Of a DNA stretch of 64,000 nt, positions 53,809 through 63,491 are shown piece by piece. A program made the position numbers and the translations under genes. Numbering within the stretch: the first letter of the stretch is position 1; each line of letters begins with the position of its first letter. Below the pieces are notes generated by a model. It was not told the origin of the DNA and did not search any database. It saw nothing but the letters and a program-made list of their open reading frames with translations. This DNA comes from Streptomyces armeniacus (lineage in GTDB: Bacteria > Actinomycetota > Actinomycetes > Streptomycetales > Streptomycetaceae): assembly GCF_003355155.1 (NCBI RefSeq), contig NZ_CP031320.1, forward strand, positions 3,649,367 through 3,713,366, written 5' to 3'.

Positions 53809-55614
53809 ATGAGACGTCGGCACTTCCTGGGCACCGTGGGCGGCTTCGCCGTCCTGTCCGGCCTGTCCGGAGCCAGCGCTCCGGCGGCCGCGGCGGACGT
53901 GCCCGCCCGCCCGGACGCGGCGGCCGGGCCGCCCACCGTGACGCCGGACGACCTGCGCTTCCGGCCGCGCACCCTGCGGCCGGGCAGCGCGCGGCAGGCG
54001 GGGCTGCTCGAGGAGCACGTGGCGCGCGCGGTGCCGGCCGCGGAGGAGTACCTGCGGCCCGGCCCCGGCCGCCCCGACCCGTCGCACCCCGGCTTCGTCC
54101 TGCTCGCCGCGCGGGACGGCGTGATCGTCGAACACGCCGCGCGCGGCCACGCGTTGCGCTACGAGAGCTGGGACGCGGCGGGCGAGAAGGCCGTGGAGCT
54201 GCCCCGCGACGAGTGGGTGCCGATGCGCCCGGACACGATCTTCGACATGGCCTCGGTGTCCAAGCTGTTCACCTCCGTGGTGCTGGTCAGCCTGGCCGAG
54301 CGGGGCACGCTGGACCTGGACGCGCCGGTGGCGCACTATCTCCCGGAGTTCGACCGCGCCGACCCGGCCAAGTCGGCGATCGCCGTACGGCAGTTGCTGA
54401 CCCACACCACCGGCATGAAGGCGTGGCACGACCTGGGCCCGTACCCGGACAACGAGGCGCGGATGGCGGCGATCTACGCTGAGCCGCTGACGTTCGAGCC
54501 GGGCAGCGACTACACGTACTCCGACCTCAACCTCATCACCGCCGCCCGGCTCGCCGAGGAGCTGTCCGGCAAGAGCCTCGACCGGCTCGTCGAGCAGATG
54601 ATCACGACCCCGCTGGGCATGGCCGACACCGGCTACAACCCGCCGGCGGAACGGCTGGACCGCGTCGCGGCCACCGAGTACCAGCCGGGGACCGGACGCG
54701 GCATGGTGCGCGGCTCCGTGCACGACGAGAACGCGTACTACCTCGGCGGCGTCGCCGGCCACGCGGGCGTCTTCTCCACCGCCGCCGACATGGCCGTGTT
54801 CGGGCAGATGGTGCTCAACGGCGGCACGTACGGCGGGCACCGGGTGCTCGGCGAAGACTGGGTGCGCCGGATGCTCACCAACCAGAACCCGGGCCTGGGC
54901 ACGGACGCCGCCCGCGGTCTCGGCTGGCAGCTCGACCAGCGCTTCTACATGGACGCCCTGACCTCCCCGGTCGGCTTCGGGCACACCGGCTTCACCGGCA
55001 CCTGCCTGGTGGGCGACCCGCTGAGCGGCAGCCTGTACGTGCTGCTGACCAACCGCGTGCACCCGACCCGCGAACGGGGCACCACCAGCGACTACCGCCG
55101 CGCCCCCGCCCGGCATCTGGCCCGCGCGCTGCCGGTGCGTACGGAGGCCGGCCGCGCCGCCTGGTTCTCCGGGCAGCGCGACGCGGCGACGGCGACGCTC
55201 GAAGTGCCGCTCGTACGGGCGGTGGAGAAGGACGCGTCGCTCCGTTTCCGCCTCTGGTACGACACGGAGTCCACCGACCGGTGCACCGTGGAGGCCAGCA
55301 CCGACGGCGGTGCGAACTGGCGGCCGGTGCCGCTGGAACTCCGTACCGGCGAGCACCGCTGGCCGGGCGACGGGGACGGCGCGGGCGGCTTCTCGGGCTT
55401 CTCCGGGCGCCGTTGGCTGCGCGCGAGCGCACCGCTACCCGCCGGGGTGACGTCCGTACGCTGGCGGTACACCACGGACGCCCAGCAGCAGGGGCGGGGC
55501 GTGTACGTGGACGACATCCGGGTGCTGCGCGGGGAGCGGCCGGTGTTCCTGAGCGTACGGCCACGAGACAACGCCCGTATCCGGGCGGAGGGCTGGGCCG
55601 AGTCCGCGGACTAG
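53809..55614 (+). CDS. Tat-exported beta-lactamase-family hydrolase with C-terminal beta-sandwich
   Basis: This protein has 601 residues. MRRRHFLGTVGGFAVLSGLS is a Tat-type signal. The serine-beta-lactamase/class C fold covers about 85-430: nucleophile Ser149 and Lys152 in MASVSK, Tyr237 in YTYSDLN, and GHTGFTG as the third motif. Family members include esterases, DD-peptidases and beta-lactamases; the sequence does not decide. Residues 440-595 form an added domain ending RGVYVDDIRVLRG, like carbohydrate- or protein-binding sandwiches. GTG at 53806 is an alternative start one codon earlier. Confidence 0.85.
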   Translation: MRRRHFLGTVGGFAVLSGLSGASAPAAAADVPARPDAAAGPPTVTPDDLRFRPRTLRPGSARQAGLLEEHVARAVPAAEEYLRPGPGRPDPSHPGFVLLAARDGVIVEHAARGHALRYESWDAAGEKAVELPRDEWVPMRPDTIFDMASVSKLFTSVVLVSLAERGTLDLDAPVAHYLPEFDRADPAKSAIAVRQLLTHTTGMKAWHDLGPYPDNEARMAAIYAEPLTFEPGSDYTYSDLNLITAARLAEELSGKSLDRLVEQMITTPLGMADTGYNPPAERLDRVAATEYQPGTGRGMVRGSVHDENAYYLGGVAGHAGVFSTAADMAVFGQMVLNGGTYGGHRVLGEDWVRRMLTNQNPGLGTDAARGLGWQLDQRFYMDALTSPVGFGHTGFTGTCLVGDPLSGSLYVLLTNRVHPTRERGTTSDYRRAPARHLARALPVRTEAGRAAWFSGQRDAATATLEVPLVRAVEKDASLRFRLWYDTESTDRCTVEASTDGGANWRPVPLELRTGEHRWPGDGDGAGGFSGFSGRRWLRASAPLPAGVTSVRWRYTTDAQQQGRGVYVDDIRVLRGERPVFLSVRPRDNARIRAEGWAESAD

Positions 55615-55636
55615 CCGGGCCGCGGCGGGGCTCCCC

Positions 55637-55656
55637 GCGGCGGGGCTCCCCGCCGC
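55637..55656. terminator. GC-rich inverted repeat between convergent genes
   Basis: GCGGCGGGG (55637-55645) faces its complement (55648-55656). The surrounding 60 bases contain further copies of GGCGGGGCTCCCC and can fold in several ways. Confidence 0.5.
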
Positions 55657-55684
55657 CGGGACCGCCCCGCCGCCGGGGCTCCCC

Positions 55685-57499
55685 TCAGAACAGGCTCAGC
55701 AGCGCCTCTGTCGGATCGACCGGCTTCGACCGCCCGTCCGGCAGGGGCAGTTCGAACCAGACGGTCTTGCCCTGCGGCGTACGTCTGCTCCCCCAGCCCG
55801 CGCTCAGCAGCCCGACCAGCTGGAGTCCGCGCCCGCCCTCGTCCGTCACGCGGGCGCGCCGGCGGCGCGGCTGGACCAGGCCCGCGTCCCAGACCTCGCA
55901 CACGAGGGTGCGGTCCAGCAGCAACCGCAGCCGGATCTCGCCCTCGCCGTGCCGGAGCGCGTTCGTCACCAGCTCGCTGACGAGCAACTCGGTGGTGTCG
56001 GCGAGGTCGTTGAGGTGCCAGTCGGTGAGCTGGTCGCGGGCCAGCTCGCGGGCGCGGGAGACGGAGCGGGGCTCCGAGGGCAGCCGCCAGTCGCCGACGG
56101 AGTCGGCGGGCAGGCCCTGCACGCGGGCGACGAGGAGGGCGATGTCGTCCTCGCCGTGGTGCACGTTGAGCCGGTTCAGCACCCGGTCGGCGACGTCCTC
56201 CAGGAGGGGCGGCGCGTCGACGAGCGCCGTACGGAACGCGGTCAGGCCCTCGTCCAGCGGGTGGTCGCGGGACTCCACGAGGCCGTCGGTGTAGAGGGCG
56301 AGCAGCGACCCGTCGGGCAGCTCCACCTCGATCTGCTCGAACGGTTCGCCGCCGACGCCGAGCGGTACGCCCTTCGGGACCTCCAGCAGCAGCGCGGAGC
56401 CGCCCGGATCCTCCGGTTCGAGCAGTATGGGCGGCAGATGGCCCGCGTTGGCGAACGTACAGCGCCGGGTTACCGGGTCGTAGACCGCGTACGCACACGT
56501 GGCCAGATACACCTCGGCCAGATCCTCGGCCCCCGTGCGCTGCGTACGGGCCTGCCGCCCCCTGCCCTCGGACGAGGGCGCCCCCAGTCCGCGCGCGATC
56601 TCGTCCAGGGCGGTGAGCACTTCGGCCGGTTCGAGGTCGAGCAGGGCGAGGGTGCGTACGGCGGTGCGCAGTTCGCCCATCGCGACGGCGGCCCGCAGCC
56701 CGCGGCCCATCACGTCGCCGACGACCAACGCGGTGCGGTGGCCGGGAAGTTCGAGCACGTCGAACCAGTCGCCGCCGACCTCCGTGGCCGGATTGCCCGG
56801 CAGGTAGCGGCACGCGATGTCGAGGCCGGCGGCCTCCGGGTTGCCGGGCGGCAGCAGGCTGCGCTGGAGGATGAGCGCGCGTTCGTGCTCGCGCCGGTAG
56901 AGGCGGGCGTTGTCTATGCAGACGGCGGCGCGCGCGGCGAGTTCGGCGGCGAGCGCGCCGTCCCGTTCGCCGAACGGCTCGCTGCCCTTGGCGCGGGAGA
57001 ACTGCACCAGCCCCAGCACCCGTTCACGCGCCACCATCGGCACGGACAGCGTGGACTGCACCACGGTGCCGAACTGCGCCGGTACGGAGCCGTCCTGCCC
57101 GCCCGTGTGCTGAACCCGGGCCGTACGCAGGGCCTCCGCACCGGCGGAGTGGTAGGCGTACGAGTGCGTGGAACCGACGGTGATGGGGTTCGCGTCCCCG
57201 GACTCGTCGGAGGAGAGCGCCAGCGGCGCGTCCGACACGGCGCTGGCGAAGGCGACACGGCGCAGCTTGCCGTCGCCGCCGGGACCGGCGGCGTGCGGCT
57301 CGTCACCGGCGAGGACGTCCTCGTAGAGGTCGACGGAAGCGAGGTCGCAGAACTGCGGTACGGCGACGTCGAGCAGCTCGCGGGCCGTTGTCTCCAGGTC
57401 GAGTGAGTTCCCGATCCGCGCACCCGCCGCGTTCAGCAGTGCGAGCGCGCGGCGTACATCGTCCGGCTTGCCGGCCGCCTCGACTGGGATGTCACTCAA
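55685..57499 (-). CDS. GAF-PP2C(SpoIIE)-ATPase signalling protein
   Basis: This protein has 604 residues. A GAF sensor covers about 20-195 (STLSVPMVARERVLGLVQFS). A SpoIIE-type PP2C phosphatase follows (about 215-420; EVGGDWFDVLELPGHRTALV, GDVMGRGLRAAVAMGELR, LYTDGLVESR). An RsbW-like ATPase domain closes it (about 455-598; LLVSELVTNALRHGEG, DEGGRGLQLVGLL). Such proteins can both dephosphorylate anti-sigma antagonists and bind partner proteins, so it is a candidate regulator of a STAS/sigma switch like the one at 0-1.5 kb. TTG at 57499. A close paralogue lies immediately upstream. Confidence 0.9.
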   Translation of the reverse strand: MSDIPVEAAGKPDDVRRALALLNAAGARIGNSLDLETTARELLDVAVPQFCDLASVDLYEDVLAGDEPHAAGPGGDGKLRRVAFASAVSDAPLALSSDESGDANPITVGSTHSYAYHSAGAEALRTARVQHTGGQDGSVPAQFGTVVQSTLSVPMVARERVLGLVQFSRAKGSEPFGERDGALAAELAARAAVCIDNARLYRREHERALILQRSLLPPGNPEAAGLDIACRYLPGNPATEVGGDWFDVLELPGHRTALVVGDVMGRGLRAAVAMGELRTAVRTLALLDLEPAEVLTALDEIARGLGAPSSEGRGRQARTQRTGAEDLAEVYLATCAYAVYDPVTRRCTFANAGHLPPILLEPEDPGGSALLLEVPKGVPLGVGGEPFEQIEVELPDGSLLALYTDGLVESRDHPLDEGLTAFRTALVDAPPLLEDVADRVLNRLNVHHGEDDIALLVARVQGLPADSVGDWRLPSEPRSVSRARELARDQLTDWHLNDLADTTELLVSELVTNALRHGEGEIRLRLLLDRTLVCEVWDAGLVQPRRRRARVTDEGGRGLQLVGLLSAGWGSRRTPQGKTVWFELPLPDGRSKPVDPTEALLSLF

Positions 57500-57677
57500 C
57501 GCCGCCCCTTCCCGTCACCGGTGCGTGTGCCGGTCGGAGCAGTCTCGCAGGCCAAGGCCGTGCGGAACATGCTCTTCGCGATCACTGCACGAATTTCCGT
57601 CTGTTGCGACAGAATCCGCGCGCTCCCGCACCTCCGTGCTTCATCCCCCTGCCGTCCGCCAGGGTTCCCCCTCTCTC

Positions 57678-60281
57678 CTAACCCGGCAGGGGGAGCTCGA
57701 ACCAGACAGTTTTCCCCAGCGCCCCGTGCCGCGTGCCCCAGCGCCGTGATTCCCGTGCCACGAGCTGGATTCCGCGACCGCCCTCGTCCTCCTCCGTCGC
57801 GTTCCGCACGCGGGGCGGATCGGGCAGCGGATCGGAGACCTCGACCAGCAGGGACGTACCGCGCACCATCCGTACGCCGACGGGCCCGTGCGCGTAGCGC
57901 AGCGAGTTGGTCACCAACTCGCTGACGAGGAGCACCGTCTCGTCCACGATGCCGTCCAGGCCCCACTCGATGAGGGTGTCGCGTACGAGCGCGCGGGCGC
58001 GGCGTACGGCGTAACTGCCCGCGGACAGCGTCCACGAGGCGGAACTGCCCTCGGGGAGGCCGCCGAGCTGCGCCATCAGCAGCGCGGCGTCGTCGGCCGT
58101 CCCCGGGGCGGCGGCGGGGGCGCCGTCGGACGCGTCGGACGGGCGGGCGCCGTCGGGAGAGGCGAGGGTGGAGATGACCTCGTCGCAGGCGTCCTCGAGC
58201 GAGGGCTCGGGGACTTCGCTGCTGAGCAGGGAGCGGAGGCGTTCGACGCCCACGGTGATGTCCTCGCCGCGGTGCTCGACCAGCCCGTCGGTGTACAGCA
58301 CGAGCACGGAGCCCTCCTCGACCTCCAGCTCGGTCGACTCGAAGTCGACTCCGCCGACGCCCAGCGGCGCCCCCGAGGGCAGCTCGACGGCGTCCGCGCG
58401 CCAGCCGCCCCCGTCCCGCGGCCGCAGCAGCAGCGGCGGGAGATGGCCGGCCTTGGCGAGGGAGCAGCGGCGGGTGGACGGGTCGTAGACGGCGTAGAGG
58501 CAGGTGGCCATCAGCGGGTCGTCGGGGCCCTGCGCGAGGTCGTCAGCCAGGTCGTTGACACGGCGCAGCAGGTCGTCGGGCGGCAGGTCGAGCCCGGCGA
58601 GGGTCCGTACGGCGGTACGCAGCCGCCCCATCGTGGCGGCGGCCCGCAGCCCGTGCCCCATCACGTCGCCCACGACGAACGCGACCCGGCCGCCCGCCAG
58701 CGGGATCACGTCGAACCAGTCGCCGCCCACCTCGGTGCCGCTGCTCCCCGGCACGTAGCGGTACGCGACGCTGACGCCTGGCGGCGCGGGCACCCGCTGC
58801 GGCAGCAGGCTGCGCTGCAGCATGAGGGCGCCCTCGCGCTCGCGGGCGTAGAGCCGCGCGTTGTCCAGCGAGGTGCCGGCGCGGTCGGCGACGTCCATGG
58901 TGAGCGTGAGGTCGTCACGGTCGAACGGGTCGCGCCCGTCGGCCCGGCTGATGACCAGCAGCCCGAGCACGATGCCGCGGGCGCGCAGCGGCACGATCAG
59001 CAGCGAGTGGATGCCGAGGTCGAGCGCGGCCTGCACCTTCGGGTCGCCCGAAAACGTCGCCGCCTTCAACTCCTCCTGGGACGCGATGAGATGGGGCTCC
59101 CCGGTGCTGAGCGTCCGGCCGAAGTGCGAACGGGTCTCGAAGGCGATGTCCTGCCCCACCCGCAGCATCCGCTCGACGGCCGGCCCGCGCTGCTTGGCGG
59201 CCACGCCGAGCTGCAGCAGCGGGGTCCCGGTGACGAGTTCCGTCGCGGGCAGGTCGCCGCCGTGCACGAGCTGGCTGATCAGCATCACCCCGGAGTAGTC
59301 CGCGAACCGCGGCACCAGCGCGTGCGCGAGCGCCCGCGCGATCCGCGGCACGTCGAGGAGGTCGCCGAGGGCGACGCCGACGTGGTCGAGCAGCGCCAGC
59401 CGCTGCCGGGCCCGTTCGATCTTCGACAGCGCCTCGCGGCGCTCCGAGATGTCCATCACGGCGCAGCTCAGCCCGAGCACGTTGCCCAGGTCGTCGGTGA
59501 GCCTGCTGTACGACACGGAGCGCGCGCCGCTGCCGTCCGGCGCGGAGGTCACCATGTCGACGACGGGGCGCCCGGTGCGCAGGACGACGGACTGCAGCCG
59601 GTGGATCTCCGCGGCCATTTCGGGCGGCAGCGTCTCGCGGACGGTCTTGCCGACATGCTCGCGGGCGGGCATGCCGTTCAGCCGGGCCAGCGCCTCGTTG
59701 ACGCGCAGATAGCGCAGGTTGGTGTCGAACAGCGCGATGCCCAGCGGCGAGGAGTCGAAGAGGGCGCCGAGCGCGGCGAGGTCCTGGTCGATCGCGCGGA
59801 GCATGCCGATCTCGGCGATGCTGGCGGCGATGTACGCCGTACCCTCGCCGTCGTAGAGGAGCGAGGCGCGGCTCTCGATCTCGACGCGGTGGCCGTCGAG
59901 ATGGCGGGCGGGCAGGATGCCGCGCCAGTTCCGCTCCTGGCGGAGGGTGTCGTAGATGCGGCGGGCCTGCTCGTTGGGGGTTTCGGTGAGGGTCGCGGCG
60001 AGCAGGGTGTCGACGTGACGGCCGGCGAGCCGGCCGGGGGGCCAGCCGAGGATCTCCTCGGCGGCGGGGCTCCACAGCAGCACGCGGCCCTTGGCGTCCA
60101 GCATGACGACGCCGACGTGCAGTGTGTCCAGCAGGGAGGAGACCGCCTCGTGCGTGGAGGCAGGCGCCGTCCCGTCGAGCTCACCGGAGGAGCGTTCGGA
60201 TGCGCCTTCCGGTCCAGCGGTGTCTGCCACGCCGCCCACGTCCCTGATCGGGTACACGCTTGGCCGGGAATGTCCGGCCAA
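57678..60281 (-). CDS. PAS-PAS-GAF-PP2C(SpoIIE)-ATPase signalling protein
   Basis: This protein has 867 residues with two PAS domains (about 45-160 and 165-290), a GAF domain (about 300-470), the SpoIIE-type phosphatase (about 490-695; EVGGDWFDVIPLAGGRVAFV, GDVMGHGLRAAATMGRLR, LYTDGLVEHR) and an RsbW-like ATPase domain (about 735-865; LLVSELVTNSLRYAHG). It is a longer paralogue of the next gene with extra sensor input. The TTG at 60281 has no ribosome-binding site; GTG codons slightly downstream could be the real start, removing up to 18 residues. Confidence 0.88.
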   Translation of the reverse strand: MAGHSRPSVYPIRDVGGVADTAGPEGASERSSGELDGTAPASTHEAVSSLLDTLHVGVVMLDAKGRVLLWSPAAEEILGWPPGRLAGRHVDTLLAATLTETPNEQARRIYDTLRQERNWRGILPARHLDGHRVEIESRASLLYDGEGTAYIAASIAEIGMLRAIDQDLAALGALFDSSPLGIALFDTNLRYLRVNEALARLNGMPAREHVGKTVRETLPPEMAAEIHRLQSVVLRTGRPVVDMVTSAPDGSGARSVSYSRLTDDLGNVLGLSCAVMDISERREALSKIERARQRLALLDHVGVALGDLLDVPRIARALAHALVPRFADYSGVMLISQLVHGGDLPATELVTGTPLLQLGVAAKQRGPAVERMLRVGQDIAFETRSHFGRTLSTGEPHLIASQEELKAATFSGDPKVQAALDLGIHSLLIVPLRARGIVLGLLVISRADGRDPFDRDDLTLTMDVADRAGTSLDNARLYAREREGALMLQRSLLPQRVPAPPGVSVAYRYVPGSSGTEVGGDWFDVIPLAGGRVAFVVGDVMGHGLRAAATMGRLRTAVRTLAGLDLPPDDLLRRVNDLADDLAQGPDDPLMATCLYAVYDPSTRRCSLAKAGHLPPLLLRPRDGGGWRADAVELPSGAPLGVGGVDFESTELEVEEGSVLVLYTDGLVEHRGEDITVGVERLRSLLSSEVPEPSLEDACDEVISTLASPDGARPSDASDGAPAAAPGTADDAALLMAQLGGLPEGSSASWTLSAGSYAVRRARALVRDTLIEWGLDGIVDETVLLVSELVTNSLRYAHGPVGVRMVRGTSLLVEVSDPLPDPPRVRNATEEDEGGRGIQLVARESRRWGTRHGALGKTVWFELPLPG

Positions 60282-60318
60282 GTAGGACTAAAACCCACAT
60301 ACCCGATTTTGCACGCGG

Positions 60319-60567
60319 TCAGCCGCGGTCCGCCCCCTCAGGGGCCCGGCTTTCGACCAGATAGCTGTCAGTGTCACCGCCCGCGCCCGAGCCCGAACCG
60401 GACCCGGCCCTCTGACCGGAGCCGGCCCGGCGGCCGAGCCGGTCCGCGATCTGCTCCGCTTCCACGCGGGTGGCATAACTGCCCACGCGATAACGATTGC
60501 CGTGGCCGTCCTGGCGTATGAGGAGCCAGGGCAGCACGGGACTGCTGTCGCCGCTCGCACTTCGCAT
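60319..60567 (-). CDS. Small SPOR-like-domain protein
   Basis: This protein has 82 residues. WLLIRQDGHGNRYRVGSYAT and EAEQIADRLGRR match the short SPOR-type fold (two strand-helix units) found alone in many small actinobacterial proteins. A Gly/Ser/Ala repeat links it to a final strand SYLVESRAPEG. There is no signal peptide or membrane segment, so peptidoglycan binding as in classic SPOR proteins is doubtful. ATG at 60567. Confidence 0.75.
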   Translation of the reverse strand: MRSASGDSSPVLPWLLIRQDGHGNRYRVGSYATRVEAEQIADRLGRRAGSGQRAGSGSGSGAGGDTDSYLVESRAPEGADRG

Positions 60568-60692
60568 ATGCCGGAGCCTACGCGTCCGAGCTCACTCAGT
60601 GCATTCAACTTTGCACAAAGGGCAAACACTTTCGGCCAGATGTTCGCCCACCCGATCCGATCCGGTCCCGACCGTTCCCGACCAGTCAGCGC

Positions 60693-61445
60693 TTACTTCA
60701 CCGGCAGGTGATACGTGACCCGGAAGCGGTCGGCCGGGATCACCACGTCCGCCGTCTCGACGGCCCGCCTGCCCGCGAAGTACGTCCGCTGGATCACCAG
60801 CAGGGCGTGCCCCGGCACCCCGCCCAGCGCCATCGTCTCCTCGGCCAGCCCGGGACGGGCGCCGACCTCCTCCACGACGTTGTCCACCACCACGTCGATG
60901 GCGGCCATCCGCTCCACCACGCCGTGGCCGCCGAGCGGGCCCTCCTCGGGCAGCATCACCGGGGTGCGGCCCGTGACCGACAGCGGCTCCCAGGACGTGG
61001 ACAGCATGGTCGGCTCGCCCTCCGAGCGGAACAGATAGCGGGTGCGCATCACCCGCTCGTCTGGCTCGATGCGCAGCCGCGCCGCGATCGCCGGAGTCGC
61101 CTCCTCCTGCTCGCTCTGCGCCTCCCAGGTGCCCTTGACCCGCTCGTCCGCCTGCTCCTGGCGGAACGGGCTGGCGTCGCCCACCGAGCGGTACGCGGCG
61201 CGGGCGACCCGCCGCGGGGCCAGCTGCTCGCGGACGTACGTCCCCGAACCGGAGCGCCCTTCGACCAGGCCCTCCGCCATCAGCACCTTGCGCGCCTCCA
61301 GCGCGACGGTGTCCGAGACGCCGTACTGCTCGCGAATGCGGGCCTGCGAGGGGAGGCGCGTATGGGGCGCCAGCTTTCCGTCGACAATCTTCTGCCGCAG
61401 ATCGCCGGCGACACGCAGATACGCGGGCTGCTCACCGAAAGGCAC
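60693..61445 (-). CDS. GntR-family regulator with UTRA effector domain
   Basis: This protein has 250 residues. The N-terminal winged helix (about 8-75; YLRVAGDLRQKIVDGKLAPH, LPSQARIREQYGVSDTVALE) is followed by a UTRA ligand domain (about 100-245) ending RTYFAGRRAVETADVVIPAD. GTG at 61445 has GGAGGGG directly upstream; the frame extends further without protein-like sequence. The effector and targets are unknown, though the HutC/DasR subfamily to which UTRA proteins belong often senses sugar phosphates or amino-acid derivatives. Confidence 0.9.
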   Translation of the reverse strand: MPFGEQPAYLRVAGDLRQKIVDGKLAPHTRLPSQARIREQYGVSDTVALEARKVLMAEGLVEGRSGSGTYVREQLAPRRVARAAYRSVGDASPFRQEQADERVKGTWEAQSEQEEATPAIAARLRIEPDERVMRTRYLFRSEGEPTMLSTSWEPLSVTGRTPVMLPEEGPLGGHGVVERMAAIDVVVDNVVEEVGARPGLAEETMALGGVPGHALLVIQRTYFAGRRAVETADVVIPADRFRVTYHLPVK

Positions 61446-61620
61446 GTGCCCCTCCCCAACAGGTTGACCGTGTGCGACAGACTGGCAACTCTGGGTTGCG
61501 AGCGCAAGACTCGGCCAAAGATTCACCCGAAGTGATGACGTGCTGTTCAGAGCGCCTTCACAGCTCCGTGAAGGCCTTCACAAACCCGCTCGAACCGGCC
61601 CCGTACGCGGGCCCCGCCGC

Positions 61621-61673
61621 GTACGGGAGCACCCGCCCGTACGGGAGCACCCGCCCGTACGGGAGCACCCGCC
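61621..61673. repeat. 18-bp tandem repeat, nearly three copies
   Basis: GTACGGGAGCACCCGCCC is present twice exactly and a third time without the last base, between the GntR gene and the glpX stop. Confidence 0.8.
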
Positions 61674-61687
61674 GCGTACCCGTTGGG

Positions 61688-62722
61688 TCAGCGGGCCCGG
61701 TCGAAGTCCACGGCGCTGTACGCACGGAGCTTGGCCAGCTGGTGCGTCGAGTCGATCTGGCGGATGGTGCCGGACTTGGACCGCATGACGAGCGACTGCG
61801 TGTACGCGGTCTCCGCGCGGTAGCGGACCCCGCGCAGCAGGTCGCCGTCCGTGATGCCCGTGGCCACGAAGAAGACGTTCTCGCCGCCCACCAGGTCCTC
61901 GGTCTGCAGCACCCGGTCCAGGTCGTGCCCGGCGTCCAGCGCGCGCTGCCTCTCCTCGTCATCCTTGGGCCACAGCTTGCCCTGGAGCATGCCGCCCAGG
62001 CACTTGATCGCGCACGCGGTGATGATGCCCTCGGGAGTGCCGCCCACGCCGAGCAGCATGTCGACGCCGGTCCCCTCCCGTACGGCCATGATCGCGCCCG
62101 CCACGTCGCCGTCCGAGATGAACTTGATGCGCGCGCCCGCCTCCCGGATGTCCCGGACGATGCCGTCGTGCCGGGGCCGGTCCAGGACGACCACCGTGAC
62201 GTCCTCCGGCGCCAGGCCCTTGGCCTTGGCCACGCGGCGCACGTTGACCGAGGCCGGCGCGTTGATGTCGACGAACTCCGCCGCCTCGGGGCCGGTGACC
62301 AGCTTGTCCATGTAGAACACCGCCGTCGGGTCGAACATCGCGCCCCGCTCGGCCACCGCCAGCACCGAGACCGCGTTGCCCATGCCCTTCGCGGTGAGTG
62401 TGGTGCCGTCCACCGGGTCCACCGCCACGTCGCACTCCGCGCCGGTCCCGTCGCCCACCCGCTCGCCGTTGAACAGCATCGGCGCCTCGTCCTTCTCGCC
62501 CTCGCCGATGACGACGACGCCGTTCATCGAGACGGTGGAGACCAGGGTGCGCATCGCCTTCACGGCGGCGCCGTCCGCGCCGTTCTTGTCGCCGCGGCCG
62601 ACCCAGCGGCCCGAGGCCATGGCGCCCGCCTCGGTGACCCGTACGAGCTCGAGCGCGAGGTTGCGGTCGGGTGCCTCCGGGCTGACCTCGAGCGGAGAAG
62701 GGAGATGATGGTGTTCCGACAT
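61688..62722 (-). CDS. glpX: Class II fructose-1,6-bisphosphatase
   Basis: GlpX removes the 1-phosphate from fructose-1,6-bisphosphate in gluconeogenesis. The 344 residues fit the family. Metal-binding and catalytic motifs are [31 protein letters not shown] and [15 protein letters not shown], followed by [11 protein letters not shown] and [10 protein letters not shown]. The ATG at 62722 has AAAGGTG upstream; the longer frame is not protein-like. It stands alone, divergent from the DUF4245-type gene. Confidence 0.95.
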   Translation of the reverse strand: MSEHHHLPSPLEVSPEAPDRNLALELVRVTEAGAMASGRWVGRGDKNGADGAAVKAMRTLVSTVSMNGVVVIGEGEKDEAPMLFNGERVGDGTGAECDVAVDPVDGTTLTAKGMGNAVSVLAVAERGAMFDPTAVFYMDKLVTGPEAAEFVDINAPASVNVRRVAKAKGLAPEDVTVVVLDRPRHDGIVRDIREAGARIKFISDGDVAGAIMAVREGTGVDMLLGVGGTPEGIITACAIKCLGGMLQGKLWPKDDEERQRALDAGHDLDRVLQTEDLVGGENVFFVATGITDGDLLRGVRYRAETAYTQSLVMRSKSGTIRQIDSTHQLAKLRAYSAVDFDRAR

Positions 62723-62891
62723 CGGGACGCACCTTTCTGTACGGCGACGGCCGCGCGGACGAGGGTTCCCTGACTGTACCGAGCCCGCACGAGAATGAGC
62801 AGTGCGCCCCACGTTTGAGCGGAGAGCCCGAGCGGGCCCCGACCGGGGCCCCGTGGCCGGGCACGCGGGGCCCATGAGGGACGATGGGCGG

Positions 62892-63422
62892 GTGGCAGCA
62901 GACAAGAAGCGCGGTACCCAGACGGCGCGGGACATGATCATCTCGCTCGTCGTGATCACCCTCGCCGCCGGGGTGATCTACCTGTTCGTCCCGCACGACG
63001 AGGACAAGGACCCGGTCAAGACGGTCAGTTACGGCATCGAGGTGAGCACGGCGCGGCGCGCCGCGCCGTATCCGGTGGCGGCACCGCAGGGACTGTCCAA
63101 GGAGTGGCGCGCGACCTCCGTACGGTACGAGGGCGGCGGCCCGGAGGGGGCGGCCTGGCACCTCGGCTTCGTGACGCCCGGCGAGGAGTACGCCGCGGTG
63201 GAGCAGAGCGACGCGCCCGCGGCCGGGTTTGTGAAGTCCGTGACGCAGGGCGCGCGGAAGACGGCGAAGACGGAGCGCATCGGCGGCGAGGAGTGGACCC
63301 GCTACGAGGGCGGCAAGTACGACGCGCTGGTGCGTACGGAGCCCGGCTTCACGACGGTGGTCACCGGCACGGCATCGTTCGGGCAGCTGAAGGAGCTGGC
63401 CACGGCGCTCAGGACCAAGTGA
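62892..63422 (+). CDS. DUF4245-type single-pass membrane protein
   Basis: With GTG at 62892 (GAGGGA ten bases upstream) the protein has 176 residues; an ATG at 62874 would add six. A cytoplasmic [10 protein letters not shown] segment precedes one membrane helix ([20 protein letters not shown]), and the outer domain of about 140 residues matches actinobacterial DUF4245 proteins: [27 protein letters not shown] and [10 protein letters not shown]. The function is unknown. I recall it between glpX and xseB in other Streptomyces, as here. Confidence 0.82.
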   Translation: MAADKKRGTQTARDMIISLVVITLAAGVIYLFVPHDEDKDPVKTVSYGIEVSTARRAAPYPVAAPQGLSKEWRATSVRYEGGGPEGAAWHLGFVTPGEEYAAVEQSDAPAAGFVKSVTQGARKTAKTERIGGEEWTRYEGGKYDALVRTEPGFTTVVTGTASFGQLKELATALRTK

Positions 63423-63424
63423 CC

Positions 63425-63488
63425 GGGACCGCGCGGCCGGCCGTCTGAGCGCCGCGAGGGCGGTGCCGGCTCAGCCGGCGGCGGTCCC
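63425..63488. terminator. Terminator region between DUF4245 gene and xseB
   Basis: GGGACCGC (63425-63432) pairs with GCGGTCCC (63481-63488), enclosing a smaller GCCGGC hairpin (63465-63479), between convergent genes. Confidence 0.5.
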
Positions 63489-63491
63489 GTC

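Noticed and set aside
61621-61673. The tandem repeat considered as a CRISPR fragment.
   Set aside because: Units are directly adjacent with no spacers and there are no cas genes.
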